In this document: positions 8,551 to 18,248 of the stretch, in pieces
Layout: every line of letters begins with the position of its first letter
How positions within the stretch are numbered: the first letter of the stretch is position 1
Assembly: GCA_010906935.1 (NCBI GenBank)
Contig: JAAFHC010000003.1
Coordinates: 1-42,492, forward strand
Direction: 5' to 3'
Source of the DNA: Gelidibacter sp.
GTDB taxonomy: Bacteria > Bacteroidota > Bacteroidia > Flavobacteriales > Flavobacteriaceae
Length of the DNA: 42,492 nucleotides
Position numbers and translations under genes: made by a program
The notes under the pieces: model-generated
The model's database searches: none
What the model was told of the DNA's origin: nothing
The model's input: only the letters and a program-made list of their open reading frames with translations

Positions 8551-10776
8551 ATGGTACCTAAGGTATTTAGAGAAATTATTGATTTAGGAGATGGAAGAAC
8601 CATCTCATTAGAAACCGGAAAATTAGCAAAACAAGCTCACGGGTCTGTTGTTGTTCAAATGGGAAAAGCCATGTTACTTTGTACAGTGGTATCTTCTTAC
8701 AAAGAAAGCACCATGGATTTCTTTCCATTGACCGTTGATTACAGAGAAAAATTTGCAGCTGCAGGTCGTTATCCTGGTGGATTTTTCAAAAGAGAAGCAA
8801 GGCCAAGTGATGGTGAAGTTTTAACAATGAGAATTGTAGACCGTGTTTTACGTCCTTTATTCCCATCAGATTATAAAACTGAAACTCAGGTGATGATTCA
8901 GTTAATGTCTCATGACGAAGATGTAATGCCTGATGCATTGGCCGGTTTGGCAGCATCTTGTGCAATTCAATTATCGGACGTTCCTTTTGAATGTCCTATT
9001 TCTGAAGCGCGTGTTGGAAGAATAAACGGAAAGTTTGTTTTAAATCCAAGTCGCGCTCAATTGTTGGAATCTGACATTGATATGGTTATTGGTGCTTCTG
9101 CAGATTCTGTGATGATGGTTGAAGGTGAAATGAAAGAAATTTCAGAAGAAGAAATGGCTGACGCCATAAAATTCGCACACGATGCCATTAAAATTCAGTG
9201 CGCAGCGCAATTGCGTTTGGCTGAAGCTTTTGGCAAAAAACCTGTAAGAGAATATGCACCTGCAAAAAGCGATGCGGACATTGCCTTAAAAGTGCGTGAT
9301 GCTGCTTATGATAAAATATATGCCATTGCAAAAGGCGGACACGGAAAAAGAGAACGCGAAGAAGCTTTTTCGGCAGTAAGAGATGAGGCTTTGGCTTTGT
9401 TTTCTGAAGAAGAATTGGCTGAAAATTCAACATTGATTAAAACCTATTATTCTAAAGTTGAAAAGGAAGCCGTGAGAGAGTTAACGCTTTCTGAAGGAAT
9501 TCGTTTAGACGGAAGAAAAACAACTGATATTCGTCCTATTTGGTGCGAAATTGACTATTTACCATCTGTTCATGGTTCGGCCATCTTCACTCGTGGAGAA
9601 ACTCAGGCGCTTGCTACAGTAACTTTGGGAACTTCAAGAGAGTCCAATATGATAGATATGCCAACCCACCAAGGCGAGGAAAAATTCTATTTACATTATA
9701 ACTTTCCTCCATTTTGTACAGGAGATGCTTATCCGTTAAGAGGAACGTCCCGTAGAGAAATTGGACATGGAAACTTGGCCCAACGTGCTTTAAAAGGAAT
9801 GATTCCTGATGAATGTCCTTATACCATTAGAATTGTGTCGGAAGTATTGGAATCTAACGGTTCTTCTTCTATGGCAACAGTTTGCGCCGGTACTATGGCT
9901 TTGATGGATGCAGGGATTCAAATGAAAAAACCAGTTTCAGGTATTGCAATGGGATTGATTTCTGAAGGAGATCGTTTCGCTGTTCTTTCTGATATCTTAG
10001 GTGATGAAGATCATTTGGGTGATATGGACTTTAAAGTTACAGGAACTGTTGACGGTATTACTGCTTGTCAAATGGACATCAAGGTAAAGGGACTTCCTTA
10101 TGATATTTTGGTAAAAGCTTTAAAACAAGCTCGTGACGGTCGTTTACATATTTTAGGAATTCTTAAAGAAGCCATTGCTGCTCCTAAACCAGAGGTGAAA
10201 CCTTATGCTCCAAAAATGATTACCAGAAGAATCCCTAACGATTTTATTGGTGCTTTAATTGGACCAGGCGGAAAAGTAATACAAGAATTACAGAAAGCAA
10301 CAGGTTGTACCATTGTTATTAATGAAGATCCTTTAACAGGAGAAGGCATTGTTGAAATTTTGGGCACAAAACCAGCTGGTATTGAAGCCGTTTTAACAAA
10401 AATAGATTCTTTATTGTTTAAACCACAAGTTGGTGGTGTTTACAAAGTAAAAGCAATCAAAATGTTAGATTTTGGTGCCGTTGTAGAATATATTGATGCT
10501 CCTGGAAATGAAGTGTTATTGCATATTTCTGAATTGGCCTGGGAACGTACAGACAATGTTACCGACGTTATTAATATGGGTGATGTTTTTGAAGTGAAAT
10601 ATTTTGGAAAAGATCCTAAAACTCGTAAAGATAAAGTATCTAGAAAAGCTATTTTACCTAAACCAGAAGGCTTTGTAGAAAGACCTCCACGTGACAGCAG
10701 CAGAGACAGCAGAGGCGGTGACAGAGACAATCGCGGTGGTGACAGAGACAGAAAACCTAGAGAAAGAAGAGATTAG
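8551..10776 (+). CDS. pnp: Polyribonucleotide nucleotidyltransferase (PNPase)
   Basis: Phosphate-dependent 3'-5' exoribonuclease of RNA turnover. 741 residues, in family order: RNase PH-like domain 1 (about 1-145, with '[21 protein letters not shown]'), all-helical linker (about 150-300), RNase PH domain 2 (about 315-545, with the catalytic stretch [18 protein letters not shown] and the DMDFKVTG acidic residues), KH domain (about 557-620, [12 protein letters not shown]) and S1 domain (about 625-700, GGVYKVKAI ... LLHISELAW). After S1 comes a tail of about 35 residues rich in Arg, Asp, Ser and Gly with RGGDRD repeats. No clear promoter box precedes the ATG; 8449-8550 is AT-rich with an ACACAACA-like run. 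Confidence 0.97.
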   Translation: MVPKVFREIIDLGDGRTISLETGKLAKQAHGSVVVQMGKAMLLCTVVSSYKESTMDFFPLTVDYREKFAAAGRYPGGFFKREARPSDGEVLTMRIVDRVLRPLFPSDYKTETQVMIQLMSHDEDVMPDALAGLAASCAIQLSDVPFECPISEARVGRINGKFVLNPSRAQLLESDIDMVIGASADSVMMVEGEMKEISEEEMADAIKFAHDAIKIQCAAQLRLAEAFGKKPVREYAPAKSDADIALKVRDAAYDKIYAIAKGGHGKREREEAFSAVRDEALALFSEEELAENSTLIKTYYSKVEKEAVRELTLSEGIRLDGRKTTDIRPIWCEIDYLPSVHGSAIFTRGETQALATVTLGTSRESNMIDMPTHQGEEKFYLHYNFPPFCTGDAYPLRGTSRREIGHGNLAQRALKGMIPDECPYTIRIVSEVLESNGSSSMATVCAGTMALMDAGIQMKKPVSGIAMGLISEGDRFAVLSDILGDEDHLGDMDFKVTGTVDGITACQMDIKVKGLPYDILVKALKQARDGRLHILGILKEAIAAPKPEVKPYAPKMITRRIPNDFIGALIGPGGKVIQELQKATGCTIVINEDPLTGEGIVEILGTKPAGIEAVLTKIDSLLFKPQVGGVYKVKAIKMLDFGAVVEYIDAPGNEVLLHISELAWERTDNVTDVINMGDVFEVKYFGKDPKTRKDKVSRKAILPKPEGFVERPPRDSSRDSRGGDRDNRGGDRDRKPRERRD

Positions 10777-10801
10777 TTAAATCCTTTTTGAACTCAATAT
10801 T

Positions 10802-10841
10802 AAAAAATGCTTCCCAATTTTTTTTGGTAAGCATTTTTTTT
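10802..10841 (+). terminator. pnp terminator
   Basis: AAAAAATGCTT (10802-10812) pairs with AAGCATTTTTT (10829-10839). The stem extends inward past one mismatch through CCAA/TTGG, and a T-run follows. Confidence 0.82.
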
Positions 10842-10974
10842 GTTTCTCAATTGCTGCTAAAAAAAATTAAAAAATTTTATCTTCCAAATTTAAAATAGGA
10901 AATGAATTTTTTACTATTTTAGACGACCATAAGATTTACCGGATTTTTAATCAAATAATTAAAAAAAATTTAAA

Positions 10975-10995
10975 CTAAAAACTAAAAACTAAAAA
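10975..10995 (+). repeat. Three tandem copies of CTAAAAA in the leader of the metal-binding lipoprotein gene
   Basis: A 7-base unit repeats three times and ends 1 base before the ATG at 10997. It may act as an A-rich translation enhancer, since no Shine-Dalgarno sequence is present, or be a slippage-prone tract. Confidence 0.6.
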
Positions 10996-10996
10996 A

Positions 10997-11392
10997 ATGA
11001 AAAAATCAATATTAATATTTACAGCAATTTTTTCTTTTGTCCTATTATTTACTGCGTGTAAGGAAACTAAGAAAGAAGAGGTAAAAGAAGACGTAAAGAT
11101 AGAGAGTCACGAAGGTCATGACCACGAAGAAGGAGAAATGTCTTCAGGTGTTTATCAATGTCCAATGGATTGCGAAAACGGCAAAACCTATGAAGTAGCG
11201 GGCTCTTGTCCGGTTTGTAAAATGGATTTAAAAGAAATAGCTAAGGAAACAGCACATGTTGATGGATGCAAATGTATTGCTGAAGGAGCATGTAAATGTG
11301 AGCCGGGAAAATGCACATGTAAAGAGGAATTGGTATCAAATGTAAAAGCAACATCTAAGTGTGAACCTGGGAAATGTGCTTGTAAAGCATAA
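10997..11392 (+). CDS. Cysteine-rich, metal-binding lipoprotein with metallothionein-like tail
   Basis: 131 residues. Signal peptide with lipobox LFTAC (lipidated C21), then a Lys/Glu-rich linker with a His-rich patch (HEGHDHEEGE, 38-47). Next comes a heavy-metal-binding-domain-like segment: Y53-Q-C-P-M-D-C ... S-C-P-V-C-K-M-D-L78, with Cys 55, 59, 71 and 74. The tail (87-131) has nine Cys at 91, 93, 99, 101, 106, 108, 122, 127 and 129, mostly as C-x-C pairs, including the duplicated decamer KCEPGKC(T/A)CK (100-109 and 121-130). Likely a surface or periplasmic soft-metal (Cu, Zn, Cd or similar) sink; that is inferred from ligands, not from a named family. The gene stands alone between pnp and a bidirectional terminator. 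I found no consensus promoter in 10842-10974. Confidence 0.8.
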   Translation: MKKSILIFTAIFSFVLLFTACKETKKEEVKEDVKIESHEGHDHEEGEMSSGVYQCPMDCENGKTYEVAGSCPVCKMDLKEIAKETAHVDGCKCIAEGACKCEPGKCTCKEELVSNVKATSKCEPGKCACKA

Positions 11393-11416
11393 CTTTTCCA
11401 TATTACTTGACAGCAT

Positions 11417-11454
11417 AAAAAAGCCGCTTAATTTTTATTAAGCGGCTTTTTTTT
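11417..11454. terminator. Bidirectional terminator between the lipoprotein gene and groEL
   Basis: A perfect 16-bp stem (11417-11432 with 11437-11452), 4-base loop, A-run on one side and T-run on the other, so it works in both directions for two convergent genes. Confidence 0.88.
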
Positions 11455-11472
11455 ATTTGTGTTGAAATAATT

Positions 11473-13110
<1,638 letters not shown>

Positions 13111-13175
13111 TTATGTTATAAGTTATTTGTTAAAAGTTATAGATTTTAACTTTAAAATATTTAACTATTTTTTAA

Positions 13176-13454
13176 TTAAACAATTGCTAAAATATCGCTT
13201 TCTCTCATAATAAGATATTCGGTACCATCAACAACAAGCTCGGTGCCAGCATATTTACCAAATAATACGGTATCACCAACTTTCACGGTCATTGGCTCAT
13301 CTTTTAATCCGTTGCCAATTGCCATTACAGTTCCTTTTTGTTGTTTTTCTTTAGCCGAATCTGGAATAATAAGTCCTGAAGCAGTGGTTTTTTCAGCTGG
13401 CAGCGGTTTTACTAAAACCCTATCTGCTAATGGTTTAATATTAATTTTACTCAT
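13176..13454 (-). CDS. groES: Co-chaperonin GroES (Hsp10)
   Basis: Lid of the GroEL cage. 92 residues, normal length. Shows [12 protein letters not shown] at the start, the mobile loop [30 protein letters not shown] and the final ESDILAIV. First gene of the groES-groEL operon with a probable promoter at 13500-13531. I see no CIRCE inverted repeat upstream, so heat control, if any, works another way. Confidence 0.97.
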   Translation of the reverse strand: MSKINIKPLADRVLVKPLPAEKTTASGLIIPDSAKEKQQKGTVMAIGNGLKDEPMTVKVGDTVLFGKYAGTELVVDGTEYLIMRESDILAIV

Positions 13455-13499
13455 TTTTAATTGATTTTAAAAAATTATTAATTCTTCGAATAAAGGTTC

Positions 13500-13531
13500 C
13501 AAAATTGTGCCAATTCAATAAAACTGACAAA
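13500..13531 (-). promoter_or_regulatory. groES-groEL promoter (TTTG-N20-CAATTTTG)
   Basis: Reverse strand: TTTG (13531-13528), 20 bases, CAATTTTG (13507-13500). This is the consensus with C for T at the first -7 position. The leader is about 40 bases. Confidence 0.55.
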
Positions 13532-13558
13532 TGTGTTTTTTAGGGGATAAGCGTTCAT

Positions 13559-13592
13559 AAAAAAATGCCAACGTGTCATTTACATTGGCATC
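13559..13592 (-). terminator. secG operon terminator
   Basis: Reverse strand: ATGCCAA / TTGGCAT stem (13591-13585 with 13571-13565), with a U-tract from 13565 downwards. It closes the lptE-TPR-secG unit. Confidence 0.75.
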
Positions 13593-13619
13593 TTTAAGAA
13601 TATATTTTTTCAGTAATTA

Positions 13620-13967
13620 CTATTGAACAGTATCCTGTGTAACAGGTGTTGAAGTCACCGGTTGTGCTGGAGCATCCTGAACTTCACGGTTTTGAATAGT
13701 GTTTTCAATTTCTGAGCTTGTGTCAACAACATTTGCTTTAGGTGCAGCAAAATTTGACAATAAAATTAATGCAAGCAACACGATTGAAAGGGTCCAAGTA
13801 CTTTTGTCTAAAAAGTTGGTTGTATTTTGAACGCCTCCTAAAGCTTGTGTTCCGCCACCACCAAAAGAAGATGATAATCCTCCGCCTTTTGGATTTTGAA
13901 CCATAATGATTAATATGAGCAAAAATGCTACGATCATAATCAGAATTAAAAATAATGTATACGTCAT
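13620..13967 (-). CDS. secG: Preprotein translocase subunit SecG
   Basis: Small accessory subunit of the SecYEG channel in the inner membrane. 115 residues: TM1 (about 3-22), the conserved loop VQNPKGGGLSSSFGGGG (about 23-40), TM2 (about 57-74), then a Pro/Thr/Gln-rich tail (about 75-115) that is longer than in E. coli and common in Bacteroidota. Its ATG overlaps the stop of the upstream TPR gene by 4 bases, implying translational coupling. Last gene before the terminator at 13559. Confidence 0.92.
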   Translation of the reverse strand: MTYTLFLILIMIVAFLLILIIMVQNPKGGGLSSSFGGGGTQALGGVQNTTNFLDKSTWTLSIVLLALILLSNFAAPKANVVDTSSEIENTIQNREVQDAPAQPVTSTPVTQDTVQ

Positions 13968-14791
13968 GACTTATTTTTTTGTAAATTTTTTATTGCTTTA
14001 ATTCGGTCTGCAAAGAAACCACTTTTTTCTGGATATTTCAAAATTAAAATGCGATAAGCTTTGATGGCATTTTCATATTTTTTTTGTTCAAGATAAACCT
14101 TAGCCAACGTCTCCGTCATCAAACTCTCATTTTCTGTTGAGCTTTCATTAATAACGTCGATGTTTATGGCGTTTTTGTCTACCGGTTTTATTTTAGGATT
14201 TAACTCAATAAACTTGTCTATTAAGTTAAATTTCTCTTCAATTTTTTCAAATTTTCGACCCGGATTTTCCTCTCTTACAATTGGTTTTTGGGAAACCAGT
14301 TGCATCCATTCATTAAAGGAATGCGGTTCGGAACTTATGAACGGAATGGGTTTGCCGATTTCCAGAACATCAGTTGATTTTTCTTCTTCTTTTTCAATTT
14401 CTATATTTTGTATAGAATTGGTTTCAGTTTCTAAACTTTTATTGAAAAAGGAATCGGTAATTTTTTTATGAAGCGCTTTAACATCTTCCGCATCAATTAC
14501 TTCAATTTCTTCTAAAGATTCAATTTCTTTTTTAGGATTGGTTATGAATATAGGTGAAGTGATAAAATCAAAAAGCACTTTTCTGTCTATGGTATAAGCG
14601 GCTGTTTGTTTTAAAGTTTGGTTGTATTTGAAGCTGTTTGTTTTATTAAGTCCTTTTAACTGAATTGCCCTAGCCGATTGAAAATAAGGAAATTCAGAAA
14701 TTACCTCATTCAATTGTTGCGTTTTTAGGGCATCGACATTTTCGGGATATTGTAGTAAATATGTAAATTCAGCGCTGTTCATGTTTACCAT
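13964..14791 (-). CDS. Conserved TPR-containing protein between lptE and secG
   Basis: 275 residues, no signal peptide, so probably cytoplasmic. The N-terminal region (about 1-85: 'FTYLLQYPENVDAL', 'ISEFPYFQSARAIQLKGL', 'AAYTIDRKVLFDFI') looks conserved and helical. The middle (about 90-200) is charged, low in hydrophobics and likely flexible. The C-terminus (about 215-270) has a tetratricopeptide-like pair (ETLAKVYLEQKKYENAIKAYRILILKYPEKS). Function unknown; position between LptE and SecG hints at envelope assembly or export. ATG at 14791 overlaps the lptE stop by 7 bases; ATG at 14782 would start 2 bases after it and is equally plausible. Its stop overlaps secG by 4 bases. Confidence 0.72.
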   Translation of the reverse strand: MVNMNSAEFTYLLQYPENVDALKTQQLNEVISEFPYFQSARAIQLKGLNKTNSFKYNQTLKQTAAYTIDRKVLFDFITSPIFITNPKKEIESLEEIEVIDAEDVKALHKKITDSFFNKSLETETNSIQNIEIEKEEEKSTDVLEIGKPIPFISSEPHSFNEWMQLVSQKPIVREENPGRKFEKIEEKFNLIDKFIELNPKIKPVDKNAINIDVINESSTENESLMTETLAKVYLEQKKYENAIKAYRILILKYPEKSGFFADRIKAIKNLQKNKS

Positions 14792-15291
14792 TTTGCCACA
14801 GAAGCATTAAAAATATCTTGTGTGATTCGTTCAATAATTTCATTAAAAGCATCATCTAAGATACCGCCTGTTAATTGTGCGTTTCCATCATAATCATAAT
14901 AGTGTGAAAAGGATTTCTCAAAATTGTCTTCTTCAAGTTTGTTATTAAAAAATCGGACATTTACCGTAATGGTGAGTCGGTTTTGTGCAGCAGTTTGTTC
15001 CGCTGTTGCGGTCATTGGGTTAATTTTGTATCCGGTAATTTCTCCTTCAAACTGTAAATCTCCTCCCGATTTTACCAAACTTAAATTGCTTTGCTGCAAA
15101 AATAAATCCTGTAAACGGACAGTAAACTCCTGGCTTAAGGTAGGTTCAACCAAAATGGCATTATTGGGGAAGTAATCTATTTGAATCGTTTTTACGTCAG
15201 ATTTTATATTAGTTCCCGTAAATGAATAAATTCCGCAACTTTGCGTGGTGAAGATAAGTAGCAATAATATAAGGTAACTAATTTTTTTCAT
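14785..15291 (-). CDS. lptE: LptE-family lipopolysaccharide transport lipoprotein
   Basis: Outer-membrane lipoprotein that plugs and assembles the LptD translocon for LPS delivery. 168 residues with a lipoprotein signal peptide (lipobox TQSC, lipidated C19), then GIYSFTG, 'VKTIQIDYFPNNA', 'FTVRLQDLFLQQSNLSLV' and a 'FEGEITGYKINPM' strand, which match the LptE/LPS-assembly lipoprotein pattern of Bacteroidota. A promoter box (15333-15340) lies in the 59-base gap after the upstream regulator gene, so lptE-TPR-secG can be transcribed on their own as well as by readthrough. Confidence 0.85.
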   Translation of the reverse strand: MKKISYLILLLLIFTTQSCGIYSFTGTNIKSDVKTIQIDYFPNNAILVEPTLSQEFTVRLQDLFLQQSNLSLVKSGGDLQFEGEITGYKINPMTATAEQTAAQNRLTITVNVRFFNNKLEEDNFEKSFSHYYDYDGNAQLTGGILDDAFNEIIERITQDIFNASVAKW

Positions 15292-15332
15292 TTTACTATT
15301 TTGATGTTGTTGAGGAACCCATAATTAAGTCC

Positions 15333-15340
15333 CAAAGTTA
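15333..15340 (-). promoter_or_regulatory. Internal -7 box for lptE-TPR-secG
   Basis: Reverse strand TAACTTTG, matching TAnnTTTG, in the 59-base gap between the sigma-54-type regulator and lptE. No clear -33 TTG. Confidence 0.48.
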
Positions 15341-15350
15341 CTTATTTAAA

Positions 15351-16586
15351 TTATAGGTCGTAATGTTTTATTTTACGATACAATGTTCTTTCTGAAATTC
15401 CCAATTCTTTAGCGGCCAGTTTTCGTTTTCCCTTGTTGCGATCTAACGATTTTTTAATCAATTCAATTTCTTTATCTTGAATAGACAAGCTTTCATCGGC
15501 ATCAATGGTTTCTTCATAGTCGTAATCGTCAGATTCTTTATAGTTGTCATTAATTCTTACAACTTCAACTTGATTTTCGGTTTCAGCATCTGAAATGTCT
15601 TCTTTGTATATTTTCTGAATTAATTTTTTGCTTTCCTCTTTAACTTTCTCAACACTGCCGCTTTGCATTAAATCAAGCGTTAATTTTTTCAGATCATTAA
15701 TGTCGTTTCGCATATCGAACAAGATTTTATACATAATTTCTCGCTCAGATGAAAACTCGCTTGTTGATTTTTTATTTTCAATTATTGAAGGCAAATTGGT
15801 GCCTTTTGCAGGTAAATATTGCATCAATCGATCAGAGGAAATCATTCTGTTTTCTTCCACTACTGAAATTTCTTCAGCAATATTTCGCAACTGTCGTATG
15901 TTTCCCGGGAAACCATAATTTTCCAAAATCCTAACGGCATTGTCGGAAAGTTTAACGGGTGGCATTTTATATTTTTGGGCAAAATCCGAAGCAAATTTTC
16001 TAAACAATAAATGAATGTCTCCAACACGTTCACGTAACGGGGGTAAATTTATTTCAATGGTACTTAATCTATAATATAAATCTTCCCTAAATTTTCCTTT
16101 ATTAATGGCTTCCTGCATATTTAAATTGGTGGCGGCTACAATGCGTACATTGGTTTTTTGCGTTTGTGACGAACCCACTTTAATGAACTCGCCATTTTCC
16201 AATACCCGCAATAACCTAACCTGTGTGGTTAAAGGCAATTCACCCACCTCATCTAAAAAAATAGTGCCGCCATCAGCAACTTCAAAATAGCCGTTGCGCG
16301 AAGCAATGGCACCAGTAAATGAGCCTTTTTCATGGCCAAACAATTCACTGTCTATTGTTCCTTCAGGAATTGCACCACAATTAACGGCAATATATTTTGC
16401 GTGTTTTCGGTGAGATAAATGATGAATTATTTTTGGAACACTTTCTTTACCAACACCGCTTTCTCCTGTAACCAACACCGAAATATCAGTTGGTGCAACG
16501 CGAATTGCTTTTTCAATCGCTCGGTTTAGGTGATGGTCGTTTCCAATAATTTCAAAACGTTGTTTTATGGCTTGTAATGATTCCAT
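15351..16586 (-). CDS. Sigma-54-interacting AAA+ transcriptional activator
   Basis: Enhancer-binding protein that uses ATP to open sigma-54 promoters. 411 residues. AAA+ core at about 12-245 with Walker A GESGVGKE (41-48), the sigma-54 contact loop GSFTGA (88-93; the classic form is GAFTGA), Walker B IFLDE (D112, E113) and the 'RFREDLYYRLS' sensor region. A charged linker (about 260-365) leads to a Fis-type helix-turn-helix at the end (RKLAAKELGISERTLYRKIK). There is no N-terminal receiver or sensor domain, so control must come from level, a partner or the linker. It starts 3 bases after the miaB stop, so the two are co-transcribed. I found no sigma-54 promoter that would name its target. Confidence 0.92.
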   Translation of the reverse strand: MESLQAIKQRFEIIGNDHHLNRAIEKAIRVAPTDISVLVTGESGVGKESVPKIIHHLSHRKHAKYIAVNCGAIPEGTIDSELFGHEKGSFTGAIASRNGYFEVADGGTIFLDEVGELPLTTQVRLLRVLENGEFIKVGSSQTQKTNVRIVAATNLNMQEAINKGKFREDLYYRLSTIEINLPPLRERVGDIHLLFRKFASDFAQKYKMPPVKLSDNAVRILENYGFPGNIRQLRNIAEEISVVEENRMISSDRLMQYLPAKGTNLPSIIENKKSTSEFSSEREIMYKILFDMRNDINDLKKLTLDLMQSGSVEKVKEESKKLIQKIYKEDISDAETENQVEVVRINDNYKESDDYDYEETIDADESLSIQDKEIELIKKSLDRNKGKRKLAAKELGISERTLYRKIKHYDL

Positions 16587-16589
16587 GAA

Positions 16590-18023
16590 TTAAACTCTTT
16601 TTCCTATTAGCGTGGCAGAAGTACAATCTTCAATAAAAATATTTACAAGATCGCCCAATTTTTCATTTCCTTTGGGGAAAACAATTACCGCATTTTGCGA
16701 ATTTCTTCCTTTCCAATGGGAATCCGATTTTTTTGAAGCGCCTTCAATCAATACTTCAACGGTTTTTCCTACAAATTGTTGGGTGTGGTATAAACTGTGT
16801 TTTTGTTGCAATAAAATAATTTCTGCAAGTCGTCTTTTTTTAACTTCAAAAGGAACATCATCTTCCATTTTTTTCTCCGCTAAGGTTCCCGGACGTTCAG
16901 AATAAGCAAACATGAATCCGAAATCATATTTCACATATTCCAATAAACTCAAGGTTTCTTGGTGCTCTTCTTCTGTTTCGCCGCAAAAACCGGTCATCAT
17001 ATCTTGTGACAAACCACAATCTGGAATTATTTTGCGAATGTTATCAATCAACTCAATATATTCCTCGCGTGTATGCTGGCGATTCATTCTTTTTAACACC
17101 GAAGTACTGCCTGATTGTACGGGCAAATGAACATAATTGCAAATATTTTCGTGTTTCGCCATCGTATAAATGACGTCCAAATTCATGTCTTGCGGATTGG
17201 AAGTTGAAAAACGAATCCTCATTTTAGGAAATGAAAATGCCACCATATCTAACAATTGTGAAAAGTCTACCGCTGTTGCTTGGGCAATTTCAGAAGCATT
17301 TTTAAAATCTTTTTTCAATCCGCCGCCATACCAAAGATAACTGTCCACATTTTGGCCTAAAAGCGTTATTTCTTTGTAATTTTTTTCACTTAATTCCTTG
17401 ATCTCTTCTAAAATACTTTTAGGTTCACGACTTCTTTCGCGACCACGTGTGAACGGAACAACGCAAAACGTGCACATATTATCACAGCCTCTTGTGATGG
17501 AAACAAAAGCAGATACGCCGTTGCTGTTTAAGCGAACCGGCGAAACATCACCATAGGTTTCTTCTTTAGATAAAATGACATTTACGGCATCGCGGCCGGC
17601 ATTGATTTCTTCCAATAAATTCGGCAAATCTCTGTATGCATCTGGTCCAACAACCAAATCAACTATTTTTTCTTCTTCTAAAAATTTGGCTTTCAACCGT
17701 TCGGCCATACAACCCAAAACACCCACTTTCATAGCCGGATTTATCTTTTTTACGGCATTGTATTTTTCCAGACGTTTGCGAACTGTTTGCTCGGCTTTTT
17801 CACGAATCGAACACGTATTTACCAAAACCAAGTCGGCTTCTTCCAATAAATGTGTGGTATTATATCCTTGTTTTGAAAGTATGGAAGCAACAATTTCACT
17901 GTCATTTAAGTTCATGGAACAACCATAACTTTCTATATATAATTTTTTGGAATTTCCTTCAATTTGTTCAGTTAAAAGAGGTTGTCCTTGATTTTTTTCT
18001 ACGATAATTTTTTCGTTCCCCAT
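16590..18023 (-). CDS. miaB: tRNA-2-methylthio-N6-dimethylallyladenosine synthase (MiaB)
   Basis: Radical SAM methylthiotransferase converting i6A37 to ms2i6A37 in tRNAs that read UNN codons. 477 residues, three domains in order: UPF0004 (about 27-150) with cluster cysteines in YGCSMN, VNTCSIR and LGCMAER; radical SAM (about 165-395) with RGCDNMCTFCVVP (CxxxCxxC); TRAM (about 410-475). The 'FTRGRERSREP' stretch after the cluster is typical of MiaB. Own promoter box at 18041-18048, divergent from topA. The partner MiaA is not in the window. Confidence 0.95.
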   Translation of the reverse strand: MGNEKIIVEKNQGQPLLTEQIEGNSKKLYIESYGCSMNLNDSEIVASILSKQGYNTTHLLEEADLVLVNTCSIREKAEQTVRKRLEKYNAVKKINPAMKVGVLGCMAERLKAKFLEEEKIVDLVVGPDAYRDLPNLLEEINAGRDAVNVILSKEETYGDVSPVRLNSNGVSAFVSITRGCDNMCTFCVVPFTRGRERSREPKSILEEIKELSEKNYKEITLLGQNVDSYLWYGGGLKKDFKNASEIAQATAVDFSQLLDMVAFSFPKMRIRFSTSNPQDMNLDVIYTMAKHENICNYVHLPVQSGSTSVLKRMNRQHTREEYIELIDNIRKIIPDCGLSQDMMTGFCGETEEEHQETLSLLEYVKYDFGFMFAYSERPGTLAEKKMEDDVPFEVKKRRLAEIILLQQKHSLYHTQQFVGKTVEVLIEGASKKSDSHWKGRNSQNAVIVFPKGNEKLGDLVNIFIEDCTSATLIGKRV

Positions 18024-18040
18024 AAGTTTTTATTGGAAGG

Positions 18041-18048
18041 CAAAGATA
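18041..18048 (-). promoter_or_regulatory. -7 box for miaB
   Basis: Reverse strand TATCTTTG (TAnnTTTG), 17 bases before the ATG, so a very short leader of about 10 bases. The 225-base divergent gap 18024-18248 also holds the topA box; I see no other structure in it. Confidence 0.55.
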
Positions 18049-18155
18049 TAACCAATTTTTTAAAAATATGACAGATTGGCAGAATTTTAACAATGGATTA
18101 AAGCCTAAAAAGTAGAGTTTTTAAAGGTTATTATTCAGATTAAAAAAATTCTATA

Positions 18156-18163
18156 TACTTTTG
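18156..18163 (+). promoter_or_regulatory. -7 box for topA
   Basis: TACTTTTG (TAnnTTTG), 85 bases before the topA ATG. No good -33 TTG at the usual distance. Confidence 0.52.
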
Positions 18164-18248
18164 CATTCCAAAACCTGAATTATATAAGGTGTTTTTATTT
18201 GAAGCAGAAAATGAAATTAGGAAGGTTTTAAAATTATAATTAAAAAAT

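Noticed and set aside
10842-10974. Possible small RNA or riboswitch before the Cys-rich lipoprotein
   Set aside because: No convincing helices or metal-responsive operator visible; the sequence is poly-A/T rich and any pairing is likely chance.
13500-13516. TGGCAC followed by TGG upstream of groES, resembling a sigma-54 -24/-12 site on the reverse strand
   Set aside because: The -12 part reads TGGA instead of TTGC, and the same bases are better explained by the housekeeping TTTG-N20-CAATTTTG promoter.
13455-13560. Search for a CIRCE element upstream of groES
   Set aside because: No inverted repeat resembling TTAGCACTC-N9-GAGTGCTAA is present.
15628-15934. Forward-strand open frames inside the sigma-54 activator and miaB
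   Set aside because: Antisense shadows of well-conserved reverse-strand genes without their own start signals.
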